DNA of 64,000 nucleotides from Cerasicoccus sp. TK19100. GTDB taxonomy: Bacteria > Verrucomicrobiota > Verrucomicrobiia > Opitutales > Cerasicoccaceae. Shown piece by piece: positions 17,630 through 27,712 of this stretch (its first letter is position 1; every line of letters begins with the position of its first letter). The notes below the pieces were generated by a model, which did no database searches, was not told the origin of the DNA, and saw only the letters and a list, made by a program, of their open reading frames with translations. The stretch covers positions 620,001 to 684,000 of the forward strand of contig NZ_JAPWDU010000003.1 in the NCBI RefSeq assembly GCF_027257155.1, read 5' to 3'. Both the position numbers and the translations under genes were made by a program.

Positions 17630-18219
17630 AGGTATTGCTTTTTGAGGCTGTGGAAAATGAGTTCGTGGTCGAGGAGGCCGACTTTCTGTTCGCGCAAAAT
17701 GAAGAGGCCGCGGGTAAAGGTGGCCATGGCTTTGCTCACCGTCACAGGGGATTCCTGCAGCAGGCATTTCTCCAACGCATGGACGCCATAGGCCTCGTCG
17801 GCGCGGAAGACAAACGGCCCGTCCGGCCCCTGGATCACGATCATGCGCGGGTGCACGCGGCGGGAAAGAATGGTTTCGTCGCCACTTTTTTCCAGCGAAA
17901 GCAAGGCGTGCAGGGAGACGCAAAGCTGCAGCTCGCCACGGACATTGACGAGGCCGCGCAGGACGTCGTTGGTGCGCTGCGGAATGCGGTGGATCGTGGC
18001 ATCGGCGGTGATCTCCTTGACGATGGAGGCCTCCAGCGCGAGCCATTCGTCGAACAGGCGGAAGACCAGCACGCCCTGGGTTTCGCGTTCGTGCTCGTCC
18101 TCTTTTTCGCGCAGGCGGTTCTGCCAATCGGCGAGGTAGCCTTCCGGCGGTTCGCGGTCGAGGAGGCGCAGCATGGCTTCGCGGTCCTGATTCACCATTT
18201 CGAAATCTTCGTCGCTCAT
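17626..18219 (-). CDS. cheW: CheW-like adaptor, WspD position
   Basis: 197 residues: a charged, helical N-terminal extension of about 50 residues (LADWQNRLREKEDEHERE) followed by a CheW domain (VLVFRLFDEWLALEASIVKEI... LRGLVNVRGELQLCVSLHALL). CheW scaffolds couple receptors to CheA. It overlaps the stop of cheR by four bases (ATGA) and the start of cheA by four (GTGA), so translation is coupled. Its place between CheR-TPR and hybrid CheA equals that of WspD. Confidence 0.9.
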   Translation of the reverse strand: MSDEDFEMVNQDREAMLRLLDREPPEGYLADWQNRLREKEDEHERETQGVLVFRLFDEWLALEASIVKEITADATIHRIPQRTNDVLRGLVNVRGELQLCVSLHALLSLEKSGDETILSRRVHPRMIVIQGPDGPFVFRADEAYGVHALEKCLLQESPVTVSKAMATFTRGLFILREQKVGLLDHELIFHSLKKQYL

Positions 18220-19460
18220 GCCTTCACCTCCTTGGCGTTTTCAGCGTTGCGGGCGCGCTTGCGCAGGCGTTCGGCCCCGGCGGAGTCGCCCCGGCGTTCG
18301 GCCAGCAGAGCCAGGTGAAACAGCGACTGAGCGTGGCGCGCATCCAGATAGACCGCGCGGCGCAGCAGGGGCTCGGCTTTTTTATAATCGCGCAAGCCTA
18401 TGTAAATTTCCCCCAGTGTGCAGAAGGCCTCAGCGGAAGGCGGCGTTTGGTTAATCAGCTCACTGGCGATTTTTTCGGCCTCGTTTAGCCGTCCGCCATT
18501 CGCCAACTCCCGTGCCTCGGCCCAGAGTTGTTCCGCGCTGGGCTTGGTCGCCTCGGTCGGTTTGCTGACGACCAGTGCCTGCTTGCGTGGAAGCGGTTTG
18601 GCGATGCGCGTGTTTTTCTTAATGGCGGGCAGGGGGACTTTGGGCGCGGGTTCGTTGGCGGCTTCGCGGCGCTCAAAGCAAAAGGCCCCCGCCGGGCCAA
18701 CGGGTTTCATGGCCTGCGTAATCGTGCCCAGGGCATCGGCGTGGCCGGAGAAAATGAGGCCGTCTGGCTCGAGGCCGCGCATTAGGCCGGCTACGGCGCG
18801 CGCACGGGAATCGCTGCAAAAATAGATCAGCACATTACGGCAGAAAATCGCGTGAAAGGGGCGTTCGCCCATCAGGAAATCAGGCGCGAGCAAATTGCGC
18901 TGGCGGAAGGTGACGTGCTCGCGGACCTCGTCGATCACGCGGCGTTTGCCGTCTTCGGCGTCGCGAAAATAGGCGTGATAGGGCTCCGCCGTGTTGCCCC
19001 GGAAGGCCATGGGGCGAAAGACGCCTTGTTGTGCTTCTTGGAGAAAGCGGTTGCTCAAGTCGCCGGCTTCCACGTGGAAACTATGGGGCGCAAAGCCGGA
19101 GTGGAGCAGCGAAATGGCGATCGAGTAGGGCTCCTGTCCAGTGGCGCAGGGCACGCTGAGGATGCGCAGCTGCTCGCCGGGGTGCTTAGGCCGCCAGACC
19201 TTGCGGGCCCATTCGGTCAGGAAATCGAAGGGTTTGCCGTCACGGAAAAACCACGACTCGGGCACAAGCAGCTCGTCGGCAAAGGCGAGAAATTCTTCCT
19301 GAGAGCGCAGCAGGTGCGAGAAATACTCCTCCAGATCGAAGACACCGCTGGCCTCCATGCGCCGCCGCACGACGCTGTTCAAGCTGCCCCCGCGAAAGAC
19401 GCTTTCGTCGAGGCCAAACTTTTCGCGCAAGTCGCGCGTGATGCGGAGCGGCAGTTTCAC
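18216..19460 (-). CDS. cheR: CheR methyltransferase with C-terminal TPR repeats (WspC-like)
   Basis: 414 residues from a GTG at 19458-19460 that overlaps the preceding cheW stop as GTGA. CheR N-terminal helical domain (about 1-70), then the SAM-binding domain with SVPCATGQEPYSIAISLL and FCRNVLIYF. After a basic linker come TPR motifs (about 310-405: AEQLWAEARELANGGRLNEA, AFCTLGEIYIGLRDYKKAEP, SLFHLALLAERRGDSAGAER). CheR with C-terminal TPRs is typical of WspC and differs from the flagellar CheR. It methylates glutamates on the two receptors encoded upstream. Confidence 0.93.
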   Translation of the reverse strand: MKLPLRITRDLREKFGLDESVFRGGSLNSVVRRRMEASGVFDLEEYFSHLLRSQEEFLAFADELLVPESWFFRDGKPFDFLTEWARKVWRPKHPGEQLRILSVPCATGQEPYSIAISLLHSGFAPHSFHVEAGDLSNRFLQEAQQGVFRPMAFRGNTAEPYHAYFRDAEDGKRRVIDEVREHVTFRQRNLLAPDFLMGERPFHAIFCRNVLIYFCSDSRARAVAGLMRGLEPDGLIFSGHADALGTITQAMKPVGPAGAFCFERREAANEPAPKVPLPAIKKNTRIAKPLPRKQALVVSKPTEATKPSAEQLWAEARELANGGRLNEAEKIASELINQTPPSAEAFCTLGEIYIGLRDYKKAEPLLRRAVYLDARHAQSLFHLALLAERRGDSAGAERLRKRARNAENAKEVKA

Positions 19461-19927
19461 GGAGCGGGCGTTGAGTCGTTGTTAAAGAGCAGGTCGCGGA
19501 CCTCGGCTGAAAGGATGTCGGTGGGCTCGACGCATTGCACGATTTCGCCGTCTTCAGTTGTGAAGATGCGGCCCAGGTATTTGGCATCGGGTGGGTTCAC
19601 GCCGCCGTCGGACAAGAAATTATCCGGCACTTCGAGGGTCTCGGTGACGCGCTCCGCCCAAAGGCCGAGCAGCGCGGTGCCGCCGCTTTTCTTCGGGTAG
19701 GAAATGAGCAAATAGCGTGCGCTGAGGCCAGGCTTGGTCGGCTGCTTCAAGATTAGCTGGCCGAGGTCGATCACGGGCACGATTTGGCCGCGATACTCGA
19801 AGCGACCGCGAATGTAATCCGGCGCGCCTGGCGTCGGCTTGAGTGGCAGGGCGGGGATGACGATTTCGACGCGTTCGGCGTCGATGGCGAAACTCTGGTC
19901 GCCCAAATGGAACATGACGGTGAGCAT
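19457..19927 (-). CDS. cheW: CheW-like adaptor, WspB position
   Basis: 156 residues, almost only a CheW domain: MLTVMFHLGDQSFAIDAERV, PDYIRGRFEYRGQIVPVIDL, then TALLGLWAERVTETLEV. It starts three bases after the stop of the upstream receptor gene and overlaps cheR by four bases. Two CheW-like genes flanking cheR reproduce the Wsp gene order (WspB, WspC, WspD). Confidence 0.9.
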   Translation of the reverse strand: MLTVMFHLGDQSFAIDAERVEIVIPALPLKPTPGAPDYIRGRFEYRGQIVPVIDLGQLILKQPTKPGLSARYLLISYPKKSGGTALLGLWAERVTETLEVPDNFLSDGGVNPPDAKYLGRIFTTEDGEIVQCVEPTDILSAEVRDLLFNNDSTPAP

Positions 19928-19930
19928 TGC

Positions 19931-22249
19931 CTACTTTTTGTCGTCCTTTCTGGGCGGGAATGGTGCGCGGGTGGGGAAGGGCGCATTGGTTGGCAGCTTT
20001 TTCTTGGCGGGGATTTTTATCTCCGGCTGCGGGGCCCTCTTTTCCGGTGCGGGCTGGGGCTGGCCACCGGCGCGCATGGGGAAGGGCATGTTGGTCATGC
20101 CGGTCGAGGCCTTGTCTTTCACCTTGAAGCGGGATACCTCGCGGCGCAGGCCGTTGACCGCGGCGTGCAGGGCGCGGGTGGCTTCGTCAAATTCCTTGAG
20201 GGACTCCGCGGTGCGGGCCGCACCATCGCGCAGGGTCGTCATGGCCTCGCTGATCTGCTGGGCACCCTGAGTCTGCGCTTCCATACCCTCGCTGACGGAG
20301 GCAAAGCGCGGGGTGACGGTCTGCACGCCGGTAATGATCTCATCCAGTCGCTCGCCCAGTTCGCCCACCTCGGTTACGCCGTTGCGGACGGATTCGTTGA
20401 ACTTGTCCATTTCCATGACGCCCGAGCTAACGGCGGCCTGCATCTCGTTGACCATGCTGTCGATGTTGACGGTGGCGTTGGCGGTCTGATGGGCGAGGCG
20501 GCGGATTTCGCGCGCGACGACGGAGAAGCCCTGGCCGTGCTCGCCGGCTTTTTCCGCTTCGATCGCGGCATTGAGCGAGAGCAGGTTGGTCTGCTCGGAG
20601 ACTTTGCCGATGGTCGTGACGACCTTGGTAATGTTATTCGCCTTCTCGCTGATTACGGCGAGCTTGGCCGCGATGGAGCTCGTGGCCGAGGAAAGGTTGT
20701 CCATTGAGGCGGACATGTCCATGAGCTGGCGGCGGCCGTCCTCGGCGATCGAGCCGGTCTCATTGGCTGAGCTGGCCACATCGCGCATGGTGTCGAGCAG
20801 TTCGCGGGAGGTGGCGGAAATCTGGTTTACCGCTGAGGCGATTTGCTGAGTGGAGGCACCGAAATCCTGAATCGCCACTTCCTGGCTTTTCGAGGCACCG
20901 CTGATGCGGGTGGCGGTGGAGACGAGCTGGATGGTGGAATTTTTAACCTGAAGCAGGAGGTTGTTCAGGTTTTCGACCATGAGCTCGATGGCCTTCAGGA
21001 GTTGGCCGGTCTCGTCGTTGGTGACGATTTCCACCTCGTGCGTCAGGTTGCCATCGGCGACGGCTTGGGCGAGGTCATTGGCGTGCTTGATCCGCGCGCT
21101 GAAGCGGTTGGCGAAAATCACAATAATGAGCAGCACGGTCATGATGCCAATGAGGCCTACGATGATTGCGCGCTCAATGTCTCCCCAGGTGGGCCCGGTA
21201 ATGACGCTTTCGGGCACGGTCATGGCGATGCGCCAGCCGCCGGTTGGGATGTAGGCGCTGGCCAGGTAGGACTCCTCGCCGCTTAGCGGGTCTTCGAAAA
21301 GCATGGGGGGGCTGTTCTGGCGCGTTTGTGAAATGCGGTCGAAGAGTGTTCGGTAAACTTGGTCGACACCGTCATCTTGCAGGCGAACGCCGCGCTCGGG
21401 GTTAAACTCCAGCTTGCCATCGGGGCTTTTTTCAAAGAGGTCGAGCATCACACGGCCGGGGCCGCCATCATTGCGCTGCACGTAAAAGCGGTCAATTGGC
21501 ATGGTGCGATACTCATCGCCGAGGGTGGTGGCGATGATGCGGCCGCGGCTGCTGATCAGGTAGAGCTGCGCGCGGGGGTAGGGCTTGAGGCCCTGCAGGG
21601 TGTCGCTCAGCGTGTCGAGGGCGCGGTCGACGCCGGTTACGCCCTGGAAGCGCCCGTTGATGACGATGGGCGACATCTGTTCGACGATCAAATTGAGGTC
21701 GTTGTAAATGTAGGGCTCGGTGACGAGGTAGCGCAGGTCGGAATCCTGGCTGAGCGCCTGCCGCACGCCGCGATAGTAGAGGCTGCTCTCCATGTCCACG
21801 AGCACCTCGGACTTGATGCGGCCGCCGTCGGTGAGGTCGCGGAAAATGTAGGGAATGAACCGGCCGTCTTCGCTGACCCAGTCGGGTGGGCTGTCAAAGC
21901 TGGCGAGAAATTCAGCATCTTGCCCGTCGGCGTTGGGCTCGTAGCCAATGGACACGCCGACGAATTCCGGGTTGGCCTCCAGAATGCGGCGCAGCAGGGA
22001 GACCGACTCCTTGCGCAGGCCGAACATACCGCTTTCCTGGGCATCGGCGATGGTGCGCGAGACGGTGACGGCTTCGAGGTTGTCCTGTTCGATGCGCAGG
22101 GCGATTTTGATGAGGTCGTCGCTCATCAGCTCCTGGTCTTTCTCGAGCATGCGGGTGTGGCCGCGGTAAATGTTATACACCGCCACACTGCCGGCCGTTA
22201 GGATAACCGGCAGCAGCACGTAAACGAGTATCTTCGTGCGTAGGCTCAT
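19931..22249 (-). CDS. Methyl-accepting chemotaxis protein with periplasmic dCache-like domain
   Basis: 772 residues. Transmembrane segment 1 is at about 7-27, a large periplasmic domain follows (about 28-355) with a Cache-like end ([20 protein letters not shown] and [19 protein letters not shown]), transmembrane segment 2 at about 357-378 ([19 protein letters not shown]), HAMP at about 380-435, and the signalling hairpin with [20 protein letters not shown] at its tip. The C-terminus carries a Pro/Lys-rich tail. It overlaps the stop of the second receptor by four bases (ATGA at 22246-22249), so both receptors are expected in the same array. Confidence 0.93.
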   Translation of the reverse strand: MSLRTKILVYVLLPVILTAGSVAVYNIYRGHTRMLEKDQELMSDDLIKIALRIEQDNLEAVTVSRTIADAQESGMFGLRKESVSLLRRILEANPEFVGVSIGYEPNADGQDAEFLASFDSPPDWVSEDGRFIPYIFRDLTDGGRIKSEVLVDMESSLYYRGVRQALSQDSDLRYLVTEPYIYNDLNLIVEQMSPIVINGRFQGVTGVDRALDTLSDTLQGLKPYPRAQLYLISSRGRIIATTLGDEYRTMPIDRFYVQRNDGGPGRVMLDLFEKSPDGKLEFNPERGVRLQDDGVDQVYRTLFDRISQTRQNSPPMLFEDPLSGEESYLASAYIPTGGWRIAMTVPESVITGPTWGDIERAIIVGLIGIMTVLLIIVIFANRFSARIKHANDLAQAVADGNLTHEVEIVTNDETGQLLKAIELMVENLNNLLLQVKNSTIQLVSTATRISGASKSQEVAIQDFGASTQQIASAVNQISATSRELLDTMRDVASSANETGSIAEDGRRQLMDMSASMDNLSSATSSIAAKLAVISEKANNITKVVTTIGKVSEQTNLLSLNAAIEAEKAGEHGQGFSVVAREIRRLAHQTANATVNIDSMVNEMQAAVSSGVMEMDKFNESVRNGVTEVGELGERLDEIITGVQTVTPRFASVSEGMEAQTQGAQQISEAMTTLRDGAARTAESLKEFDEATRALHAAVNGLRREVSRFKVKDKASTGMTNMPFPMRAGGQPQPAPEKRAPQPEIKIPAKKKLPTNAPFPTRAPFPPRKDDKK

Positions 22250-24504
22250 GATGATGGTTGGTTGGGTGCCGGGACATCGCCCGCGTCTTCATCGGTTTTA
22301 AAACGGGCAATGCCGCCATTGACGGCGGTCACCGCAAGATTGAGTTTCGTCGCCGCGTCCTGGAAGCCTTCCAGTGCATTTTTCGTCTGCAAGGCGGCGG
22401 CGTTGAGTGAGGCGACGGCTTCGGAAATTTGCTCGGCGCCGCTGGTCTGCGCTTCCATGCCTTCCTGCACGGATTCAAAACGCGGCGTGAGCGCCTCGAC
22501 ATCGGTGATGATGTGCTCCATCTGGCCACTGAGGCGGTTGACGGTGTCCACCCCGGCGCGGACGGCTTCGTTAAACTTGTCCATCTCCATGACGCCTGCG
22601 CTGACGCTGGATTGCATCTCTTTGACCATTTGCTCGATGTCCAGCGTGGCGACGGCGGTCTGGTCGGCCAGGCGACGGATTTCGCGCGCGACCACCGCAA
22701 AGCCCAAGCCGAACTCGCCGGCTTTCTCGGCCTCGATTGCGGCGTTGAGCGAGAGCAGATTGGTCTGGTCGGCCACCTTGGCAATCGTGGTGACGACGTT
22801 ATTAATGTTGTTCGCCTTCTCAGCGATGATGGAAAGCTTACCCGAGACGGATTGTGTGGCCAGCGACAGGTCGTCCACGCCTTCGCGCATGGCGTCCAGG
22901 TGGCTGCGGCCTTCGCCGGCGACCTTGGCCGTTTGGCGTGCGCTCTTGGTGGCCTTTTTCATGGTGCCGGTCAGCTCCTGCGAGGTGGTGGAAATCTCCT
23001 TCACCGCCGCCGCGATTTGCGTGCTGGATGAGCCGAAGCCTTGCGCGGCGTCCAGCTGTTGCCCGGCGTTGGTGCCAATGGAAATAGCCGAGTCGCTGAG
23101 CTGGCTGGAGGCACCCTTCATCTCGACGACCAGTTGCTGCAGGTTGCCCAGCATTTGCTGGATGGCGCGGAAGAGGTCGCCGGTTTCGTCCTTGGCCTTG
23201 GAGAGGTCGCGATGATCGACGCCGTGGCAGCGGGCGTCCATTTCGTGCTGTGCCCTGGCGAGCTCACCATCGGCGACATGCTTGGCGATGCTGGTCAGGA
23301 ACGATATCGGCCTGGCAATGATGCCGCCCAGCCACATCGCCAGTAGGGTGATGACGATCAGCAAAATGACGGCACCGACCAGGGTGGCGAAGAAGATCTC
23401 GTCAAAGACTTTTTCGATCTGTTTGTGGGGCTCGGCAAAATCCTCCGCCACTGCGGTAACGCCCAGAATCCAGTCCCACGGTTTGAAGTAAACGTAGGTA
23501 ATTTCCAGCTTGTGCGGCTCGCCCTTGAGGTCGTCCCAAATGACGGTGCGCGAGCCGGTGGCACCGGTGCGTTCGTTGGCTTTGGCGAGGGCGTCCTGTC
23601 GAATTTGCTCGAAGAATTTCTGTCCCTTGGCGTCGATGATTTGGTTGATCTTCTCGCCGTGGGGAAACTCCTTGCCGGTCAAAATGAACTCTCCCGCCCG
23701 CGCGGCATCCTTGCCGTACATGACCCAGCTGTAGCCATTGGGGCCGATCTCGGCATCGTAGATGGCTTGCTTGAGCGAAGACGCCTCATCGCGACGCACG
23801 CCCACATAAAGCATGCCGACGACGTAGCCCGTGTCGTTGAAAATTGGCCGGTAGGCGGTGAGATACCAGCGGTTGACCACGAAGGCCGGGCCTTCGAAAA
23901 CGGCGCGCTCATTGACGACACGTTGGATGACGGGGTTCGGCTCGCCGTCTTCACCCGTGGCGGGGATGAAGGTGCCAACGGCGCGATGCCCTTCGGCGTT
24001 TTCCACATTGGTCGCAACGCGGAGCATGTCGCCCTCGGCGTTGATACGTTGGAAAATCGTGCAGGTGCCGCCCACGAGGTCTTTAACCTGGTCGACCACG
24101 GGCGACCGCGTGCCAAAGCTGTCATTGGGCTCAATTGGCGTCTCCCCAATCAGCATCTGGGGCAGCTCGACAGCGCGGGTTTCCTTAGTGTATTGGTTGG
24201 TCGCCTGCCAGCGGACGGAGTCCTCGCTAAAGCTGACGCCACCCATGTCCTCCAGTACGTAGTCGGCCACGCCGAGCGTCCTCGTTACCTGCTTTTGCGT
24301 GAGGTTGTTGACGACCCGGCAGAGCCCGTAAATATCGAGCACCGCGTGGTGCAAATTGTCACTAATGATTGCGTCGATTTCACCCTCAATCACCCGCGTG
24401 CTCTTGTGATCCTGCGTAGCAATAAGGATCGCCAGGCCGAGCACCGGTAGAAGGGCGGAAAAGATCGCCAGACCCGCAACCTTGTGTCGCAAAAGTAGCT
24501 TCAT
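22246..24504 (-). CDS. Methyl-accepting chemotaxis protein with Cache_3/Cache_2-like sensor
   Basis: 752 residues, first gene of the array. Transmembrane 1 at about 10-29; the periplasmic part (30-365) has the Cache_3-Cache_2 pattern: [50 protein letters not shown] and, near the membrane, [16 protein letters not shown]. Transmembrane 2 lies near 370-392, then HAMP and a signalling domain with [20 protein letters not shown]. The two receptors share their signalling halves but have different sensors, so the system probably integrates two signals. The start is the ATG at 24502-24504. Confidence 0.93.
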   Translation of the reverse strand: MKLLLRHKVAGLAIFSALLPVLGLAILIATQDHKSTRVIEGEIDAIISDNLHHAVLDIYGLCRVVNNLTQKQVTRTLGVADYVLEDMGGVSFSEDSVRWQATNQYTKETRAVELPQMLIGETPIEPNDSFGTRSPVVDQVKDLVGGTCTIFQRINAEGDMLRVATNVENAEGHRAVGTFIPATGEDGEPNPVIQRVVNERAVFEGPAFVVNRWYLTAYRPIFNDTGYVVGMLYVGVRRDEASSLKQAIYDAEIGPNGYSWVMYGKDAARAGEFILTGKEFPHGEKINQIIDAKGQKFFEQIRQDALAKANERTGATGSRTVIWDDLKGEPHKLEITYVYFKPWDWILGVTAVAEDFAEPHKQIEKVFDEIFFATLVGAVILLIVITLLAMWLGGIIARPISFLTSIAKHVADGELARAQHEMDARCHGVDHRDLSKAKDETGDLFRAIQQMLGNLQQLVVEMKGASSQLSDSAISIGTNAGQQLDAAQGFGSSSTQIAAAVKEISTTSQELTGTMKKATKSARQTAKVAGEGRSHLDAMREGVDDLSLATQSVSGKLSIIAEKANNINNVVTTIAKVADQTNLLSLNAAIEAEKAGEFGLGFAVVAREIRRLADQTAVATLDIEQMVKEMQSSVSAGVMEMDKFNEAVRAGVDTVNRLSGQMEHIITDVEALTPRFESVQEGMEAQTSGAEQISEAVASLNAAALQTKNALEGFQDAATKLNLAVTAVNGGIARFKTDEDAGDVPAPNQPSS

Positions 24505-24587
24505 TAATGAGTGAGATGGATAAGTTCGCCATCCTGTAGGCCGTGCAAACTATTGGCAAGGCGAGAGTTGGGCGCATTGGGCGGCAA

Positions 24588-25127
24588 TTATTCCGGCGGT
24601 GGGGGCACGACGATTTTTACCGGCAGATCCACCACGTAGGCGAGAAACTCCTGCCCATCGTAGCGACGGAAGCCGCGAATTTCGAAGCTGATCAGGACTT
24701 GCTCATCCCGCAGCCACTCCGCGGGTGCCATGAACTCGATGTGCGCGGTCTGTACATTGGTGGGTTCGCCGGGCTCATCGCCGATGCGCTCCGGGCTCTT
24801 CAGCAGGCGAAGCAGGCGGCCGTTGCCGGATTCGTTGCTCCAGTATATGTCTCCGCTTTTACCACGGCCAAAGCTGCTGCGGAAATGGAATGTGCCGTGC
24901 CGGTCGGCCTCGATAAAGACATCGCCCTGGAGAAAATTCTGCACCGTGACGACGAAAGTCGGGTCCTTGGGCGCATCGCGCACGGTAAAGGTCATGACCG
25001 GAGTCTCGGGAATGTGGAGGCTGTAGCCCGGTGTTTCTCCGGGCTTGGTAACCGGAAAAACCATGGGAAAATCCTGCGCGTGCAGGCCGGTAGCGACAAA
25101 CAAGAGGGGTAGCAAAGCGCGGTGCAT
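24588..25127 (-). CDS. Secreted protein of unknown function
   Basis: 179 residues with a clear signal peptide, MHRALLPLLFVATGLHAQDF, cleaved probably after HAQ or HA. The mature part is beta-rich (VMTFTVRDAPKDPTFVVTVQ, VQTAHIEFMAPAEWLRDEQV, YVVDLPVKIVVPPPPE) and has no cysteines. I recognise no family. It lies 83 bp upstream of the first receptor gene on the same strand and could be co-transcribed with the chemosensory array, for instance as a periplasmic partner, but this is only positional. Confidence 0.65.
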   Translation of the reverse strand: MHRALLPLLFVATGLHAQDFPMVFPVTKPGETPGYSLHIPETPVMTFTVRDAPKDPTFVVTVQNFLQGDVFIEADRHGTFHFRSSFGRGKSGDIYWSNESGNGRLLRLLKSPERIGDEPGEPTNVQTAHIEFMAPAEWLRDEQVLISFEIRGFRRYDGQEFLAYVVDLPVKIVVPPPPE

Positions 25128-25230
25128 GGTAACGATCTACCGGCGAAATGACCCGCCGACAAGGGGAAAGGCAAGGCCCGCATTGCGCTTGCCAGCGCTG
25201 GGAAAATGATCACCGTATCGCAGTTCCCCG

Positions 25231-26364
25231 ATGCAATACACAGACCTAGTCCGACCCGACGTCCTCAAGCAACCGATCTACGAGCCCGGCAAACCTATCG
25301 AATACGTGGCGCGTGAGTATGGGCTGGAGGCGGCGTCGATCCTCAAGCTCGCCTCCAATGAAAACCCGCTGGGCCCCTCGCCAATGGGGATTGAAGCCGC
25401 GACAAAAGCCCTGCGCGAGGCCCACCTTTACCCCGACGGCGGGTGCTGGAAACTGCGCGAGGCGCTGTCCACGAAGTTCGATCTGGCGACGGACCAATTT
25501 ATCATCACGAACGGCTCCAACGAATTCATGACGCTGCTTTGCCAGGCCTTTTGTGGGCCCGGCGATGAGGCCGTGATGGGCGCGCAGAGCTTTATCGCGT
25601 TCAAGATCGGGGTGCTCCTGGCTGGGGCGAAACCGGTCGAAGTCGCCATGCCCGATATGCGGCACGACCTGGAGGCCATGCTCGCGGCGATCACCGACAA
25701 GACCAAGCTCGTCTACCTGCCGTGCCCCAACAACCCTACCGGCGATTGCCATACTCAGGCCGTGCTGGAGGACTTTATCGACCGCCTGCCGGACCACGTC
25801 ATTTTCTGCTTTGACGAAGCCTATGCCGAATATTCTGACGACGCGCCGGACCTGCGTCCGCTCATCGCGCGGGGTAAAAAAGTAGTCTGCTGCCGGACGT
25901 TTTCCAAGATTTACGGCCTCGCCGCCTTCCGCGTGGGCTATGCCTACGGCCATGCCGAGCTGATGTCTTTGCTCAACCGCGTGCGCGCGCCGTTTAACGT
26001 CAACTCGATTGCCCAGGCGGCCGCGACGGCGGCTCTGCGCGACCATGATCACGTGGCTCGCGCCAAGCAGGTCAACGACGCCGGCCTGAAGCAGCTGGCC
26101 GAGGGATTCCGCGAACTGGGCTTGGAATACCGGACCGAGGGCGGGAATTTCGCACTGATAAAGGTTGAAAACGCGGGTCAAATGTTTGAGACCTTACAGC
26201 AGGAAGGAATTATTGTTCGTCCGTTGAAACCATATCTGCTAACTAAACACATCCGGGTTACCGTCGGCACGGAGACGCAAAATGCGCGTCTGTTGTCATG
26301 CCTGCGCGGTATTCTCAAGGGGGATAAGTCGGACGCCTCCTCGGATGAGCGTCCACCACGGTGA
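25231..26364 (+). CDS. hisC: Histidinol-phosphate aminotransferase
   Basis: PLP-dependent class I/II aminotransferase of histidine synthesis. 377 residues. The N-terminal ILKLASNENPLGPS, the LYLPCPNNPTG-like VYLPCPNNPTGD, CFDEAYAEY and the PLP lysine K226 in CCRTFSKIYGLAAFRVGY are all present, as is the late IRVTVGTETQN. HisC is difficult to separate from aromatic aminotransferases by motif alone, but the length and motifs fit HisC best. No other his genes are in the window. Its stop overlaps the GTG of the next gene by four bases. Confidence 0.88.
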   Translation: MQYTDLVRPDVLKQPIYEPGKPIEYVAREYGLEAASILKLASNENPLGPSPMGIEAATKALREAHLYPDGGCWKLREALSTKFDLATDQFIITNGSNEFMTLLCQAFCGPGDEAVMGAQSFIAFKIGVLLAGAKPVEVAMPDMRHDLEAMLAAITDKTKLVYLPCPNNPTGDCHTQAVLEDFIDRLPDHVIFCFDEAYAEYSDDAPDLRPLIARGKKVVCCRTFSKIYGLAAFRVGYAYGHAELMSLLNRVRAPFNVNSIAQAAATAALRDHDHVARAKQVNDAGLKQLAEGFRELGLEYRTEGGNFALIKVENAGQMFETLQQEGIIVRPLKPYLLTKHIRVTVGTETQNARLLSCLRGILKGDKSDASSDERPPR

Positions 26365-27674
26365 AGACGACTTTAACGGAATTTCTAATTCTAGGCGGCG
26401 CTTTAGTCTGCCTGCTTTTGGTTAACGCACTGCTGGTTGCCTGCGAGATCAGCCTGATCAAGCTCCGTTATGCGGACCCGGATGAGTTCGATCTCGGTAA
26501 ACTACGCTCACGCAAACGCGTCAGTTACCTGCTGAACCAGACGGACTGGGCGGCACCGGTCATGCGCTTTGGCATCATGGCCGTCACGATTGCACTCGGG
26601 CTGGTGCTGTTCCCGATGCTGGGCTTCGCCATGCAGGAGGTGGCATTTTTCCACGAGCAGCCGGGTGCGACGATCAAGGCGCTCATTGCCTTTCTGGTGG
26701 CGGCGTCGGTCGTGAGCATTTGTGGCTTTTTGATACCGCGCGCCTTTGCGCTGTCCGATCCGATTCGCGCGTTGCGGCTCTCTTCGTGGTTTATCATCGG
26801 CATCGTGGCGATTGTCTTGCCGTGGTTTAAGCTGCTGCGGACAGTGGCCAAGCGGATCGTTACGCTGATGGGGCTGAAGTTTGAACACGACTTCAACGTG
26901 CTGGACTTCGAGGTGCAAATCCGCGCCTTGGCCGAAGACGACGAACCGCCCTCGCCCTACCAGCGCAAGCTACTTCGCAACAGCCTGCGTCTGCGTGACC
27001 TGGAGGTGTCGGACGTGATTTTGCCGCGCAATCAGGTGCAGCTTTTCGACTTGGAAAACTCGGTGGAGGAAAACCTCGCGCTTGCCCGTGAGGCCGGCCA
27101 CACCCGTTTCCCGCTCTGCGATGGCGACCTCGACCGCTGCGTCGGACTCATCCACATTAAGGACCTCTTCCGCTACCCGGGCGACCTCAAGGCGGTCAAC
27201 CTCCGCAAGATCGCGCGCAAAATCGAGCGCTTCAATGCGAATACCAAGCTCGAAGAAGCCCTGCAGCGCATGCTCGCGCAAAAAATACACATGGCGCTTG
27301 TGAGCGATGAGTTCGGGGGCGCGCTGGGGGTCGTGACCCTGGAAACCATTCTGGAAGAACTCGTCGGCGAAATCGATGACGAGTTCGACATCCCCGAAAG
27401 CGAAGACTTCACCCAGACCGGCCCCGACGAATATTTGGTCGACGGCTTGATGGCGATTCACGACCTGGAGGAAGAACTCGACGTGCAGATTGAGACCGAT
27501 GATGTCTCCACCGTCGGCGGCTTAATCACGAACGAACTCGGTCGCATTCCCGAGGCGGACGAGACCCTTACGCTTAATGAATACGGCCTTGAGATCACGG
27601 TGAAGGAAGTCGACGAGCGCCGCGTGCTCTCGGCCGCCGTGAAAAAAATCCCCGTCGTGGCCGACGAGGATTGA
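26361..27674 (+). CDS. CNNM/CorC-type hemolysin-family membrane protein (DUF21-CBS-CorC_HlyC)
   Basis: 437 residues from a GTG overlapping hisC (GTGA). DUF21/CNNM membrane domain with four hydrophobic segments (about 8-30, 65-88, 98-122, 130-155), then paired CBS domains (about 200-325, including HTRFPLCDGDLDRCVGLIHI and GALGVVTLETILEELVGEID) and a C-terminal CorC_HlyC domain (ETDDVSTVGGLITNELGRIP, GLEITVKEVDERRVL). Members are linked to magnesium or cobalt export and ion homeostasis. The coupling to hisC is positional and may reflect only operon compaction. Confidence 0.9.
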   Translation: MKTTLTEFLILGGALVCLLLVNALLVACEISLIKLRYADPDEFDLGKLRSRKRVSYLLNQTDWAAPVMRFGIMAVTIALGLVLFPMLGFAMQEVAFFHEQPGATIKALIAFLVAASVVSICGFLIPRAFALSDPIRALRLSSWFIIGIVAIVLPWFKLLRTVAKRIVTLMGLKFEHDFNVLDFEVQIRALAEDDEPPSPYQRKLLRNSLRLRDLEVSDVILPRNQVQLFDLENSVEENLALAREAGHTRFPLCDGDLDRCVGLIHIKDLFRYPGDLKAVNLRKIARKIERFNANTKLEEALQRMLAQKIHMALVSDEFGGALGVVTLETILEELVGEIDDEFDIPESEDFTQTGPDEYLVDGLMAIHDLEEELDVQIETDDVSTVGGLITNELGRIPEADETLTLNEYGLEITVKEVDERRVLSAAVKKIPVVADED

Positions 27675-27679
27675 TTGAA

Positions 27680-27696
27680 ACTTTGCAACGCAAAGT
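27680..27696. repeat. Perfect ACTTTGC-AAC-GCAAAGT palindrome
   Basis: Seven-base perfect arms around a three-base centre, five bases after the TGA of the CNNM protein gene and 17 bases before the end of the convergent SPFH gene. One of the best copies of the family described at 48589-48730. Confidence 0.8.
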
Positions 27697-27712
27697 GTCT
27701 GCCGCCCGTCGT

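Noticed and set aside
16271-17791. 506-codon plus-strand frame opposite the cheA-type gene
   Set aside because: Antisense to the Pro/Ala-rich CheA linker; glycine/leucine-rich low-complexity translation typical of shadows.
9071-24504. Flagellar chemotaxis cluster
   Set aside because: No flagellar or cheY/cheZ/cheD genes, the CheA carries a receiver and CheR carries TPRs; the order matches Wsp-type alternative-function arrays instead.
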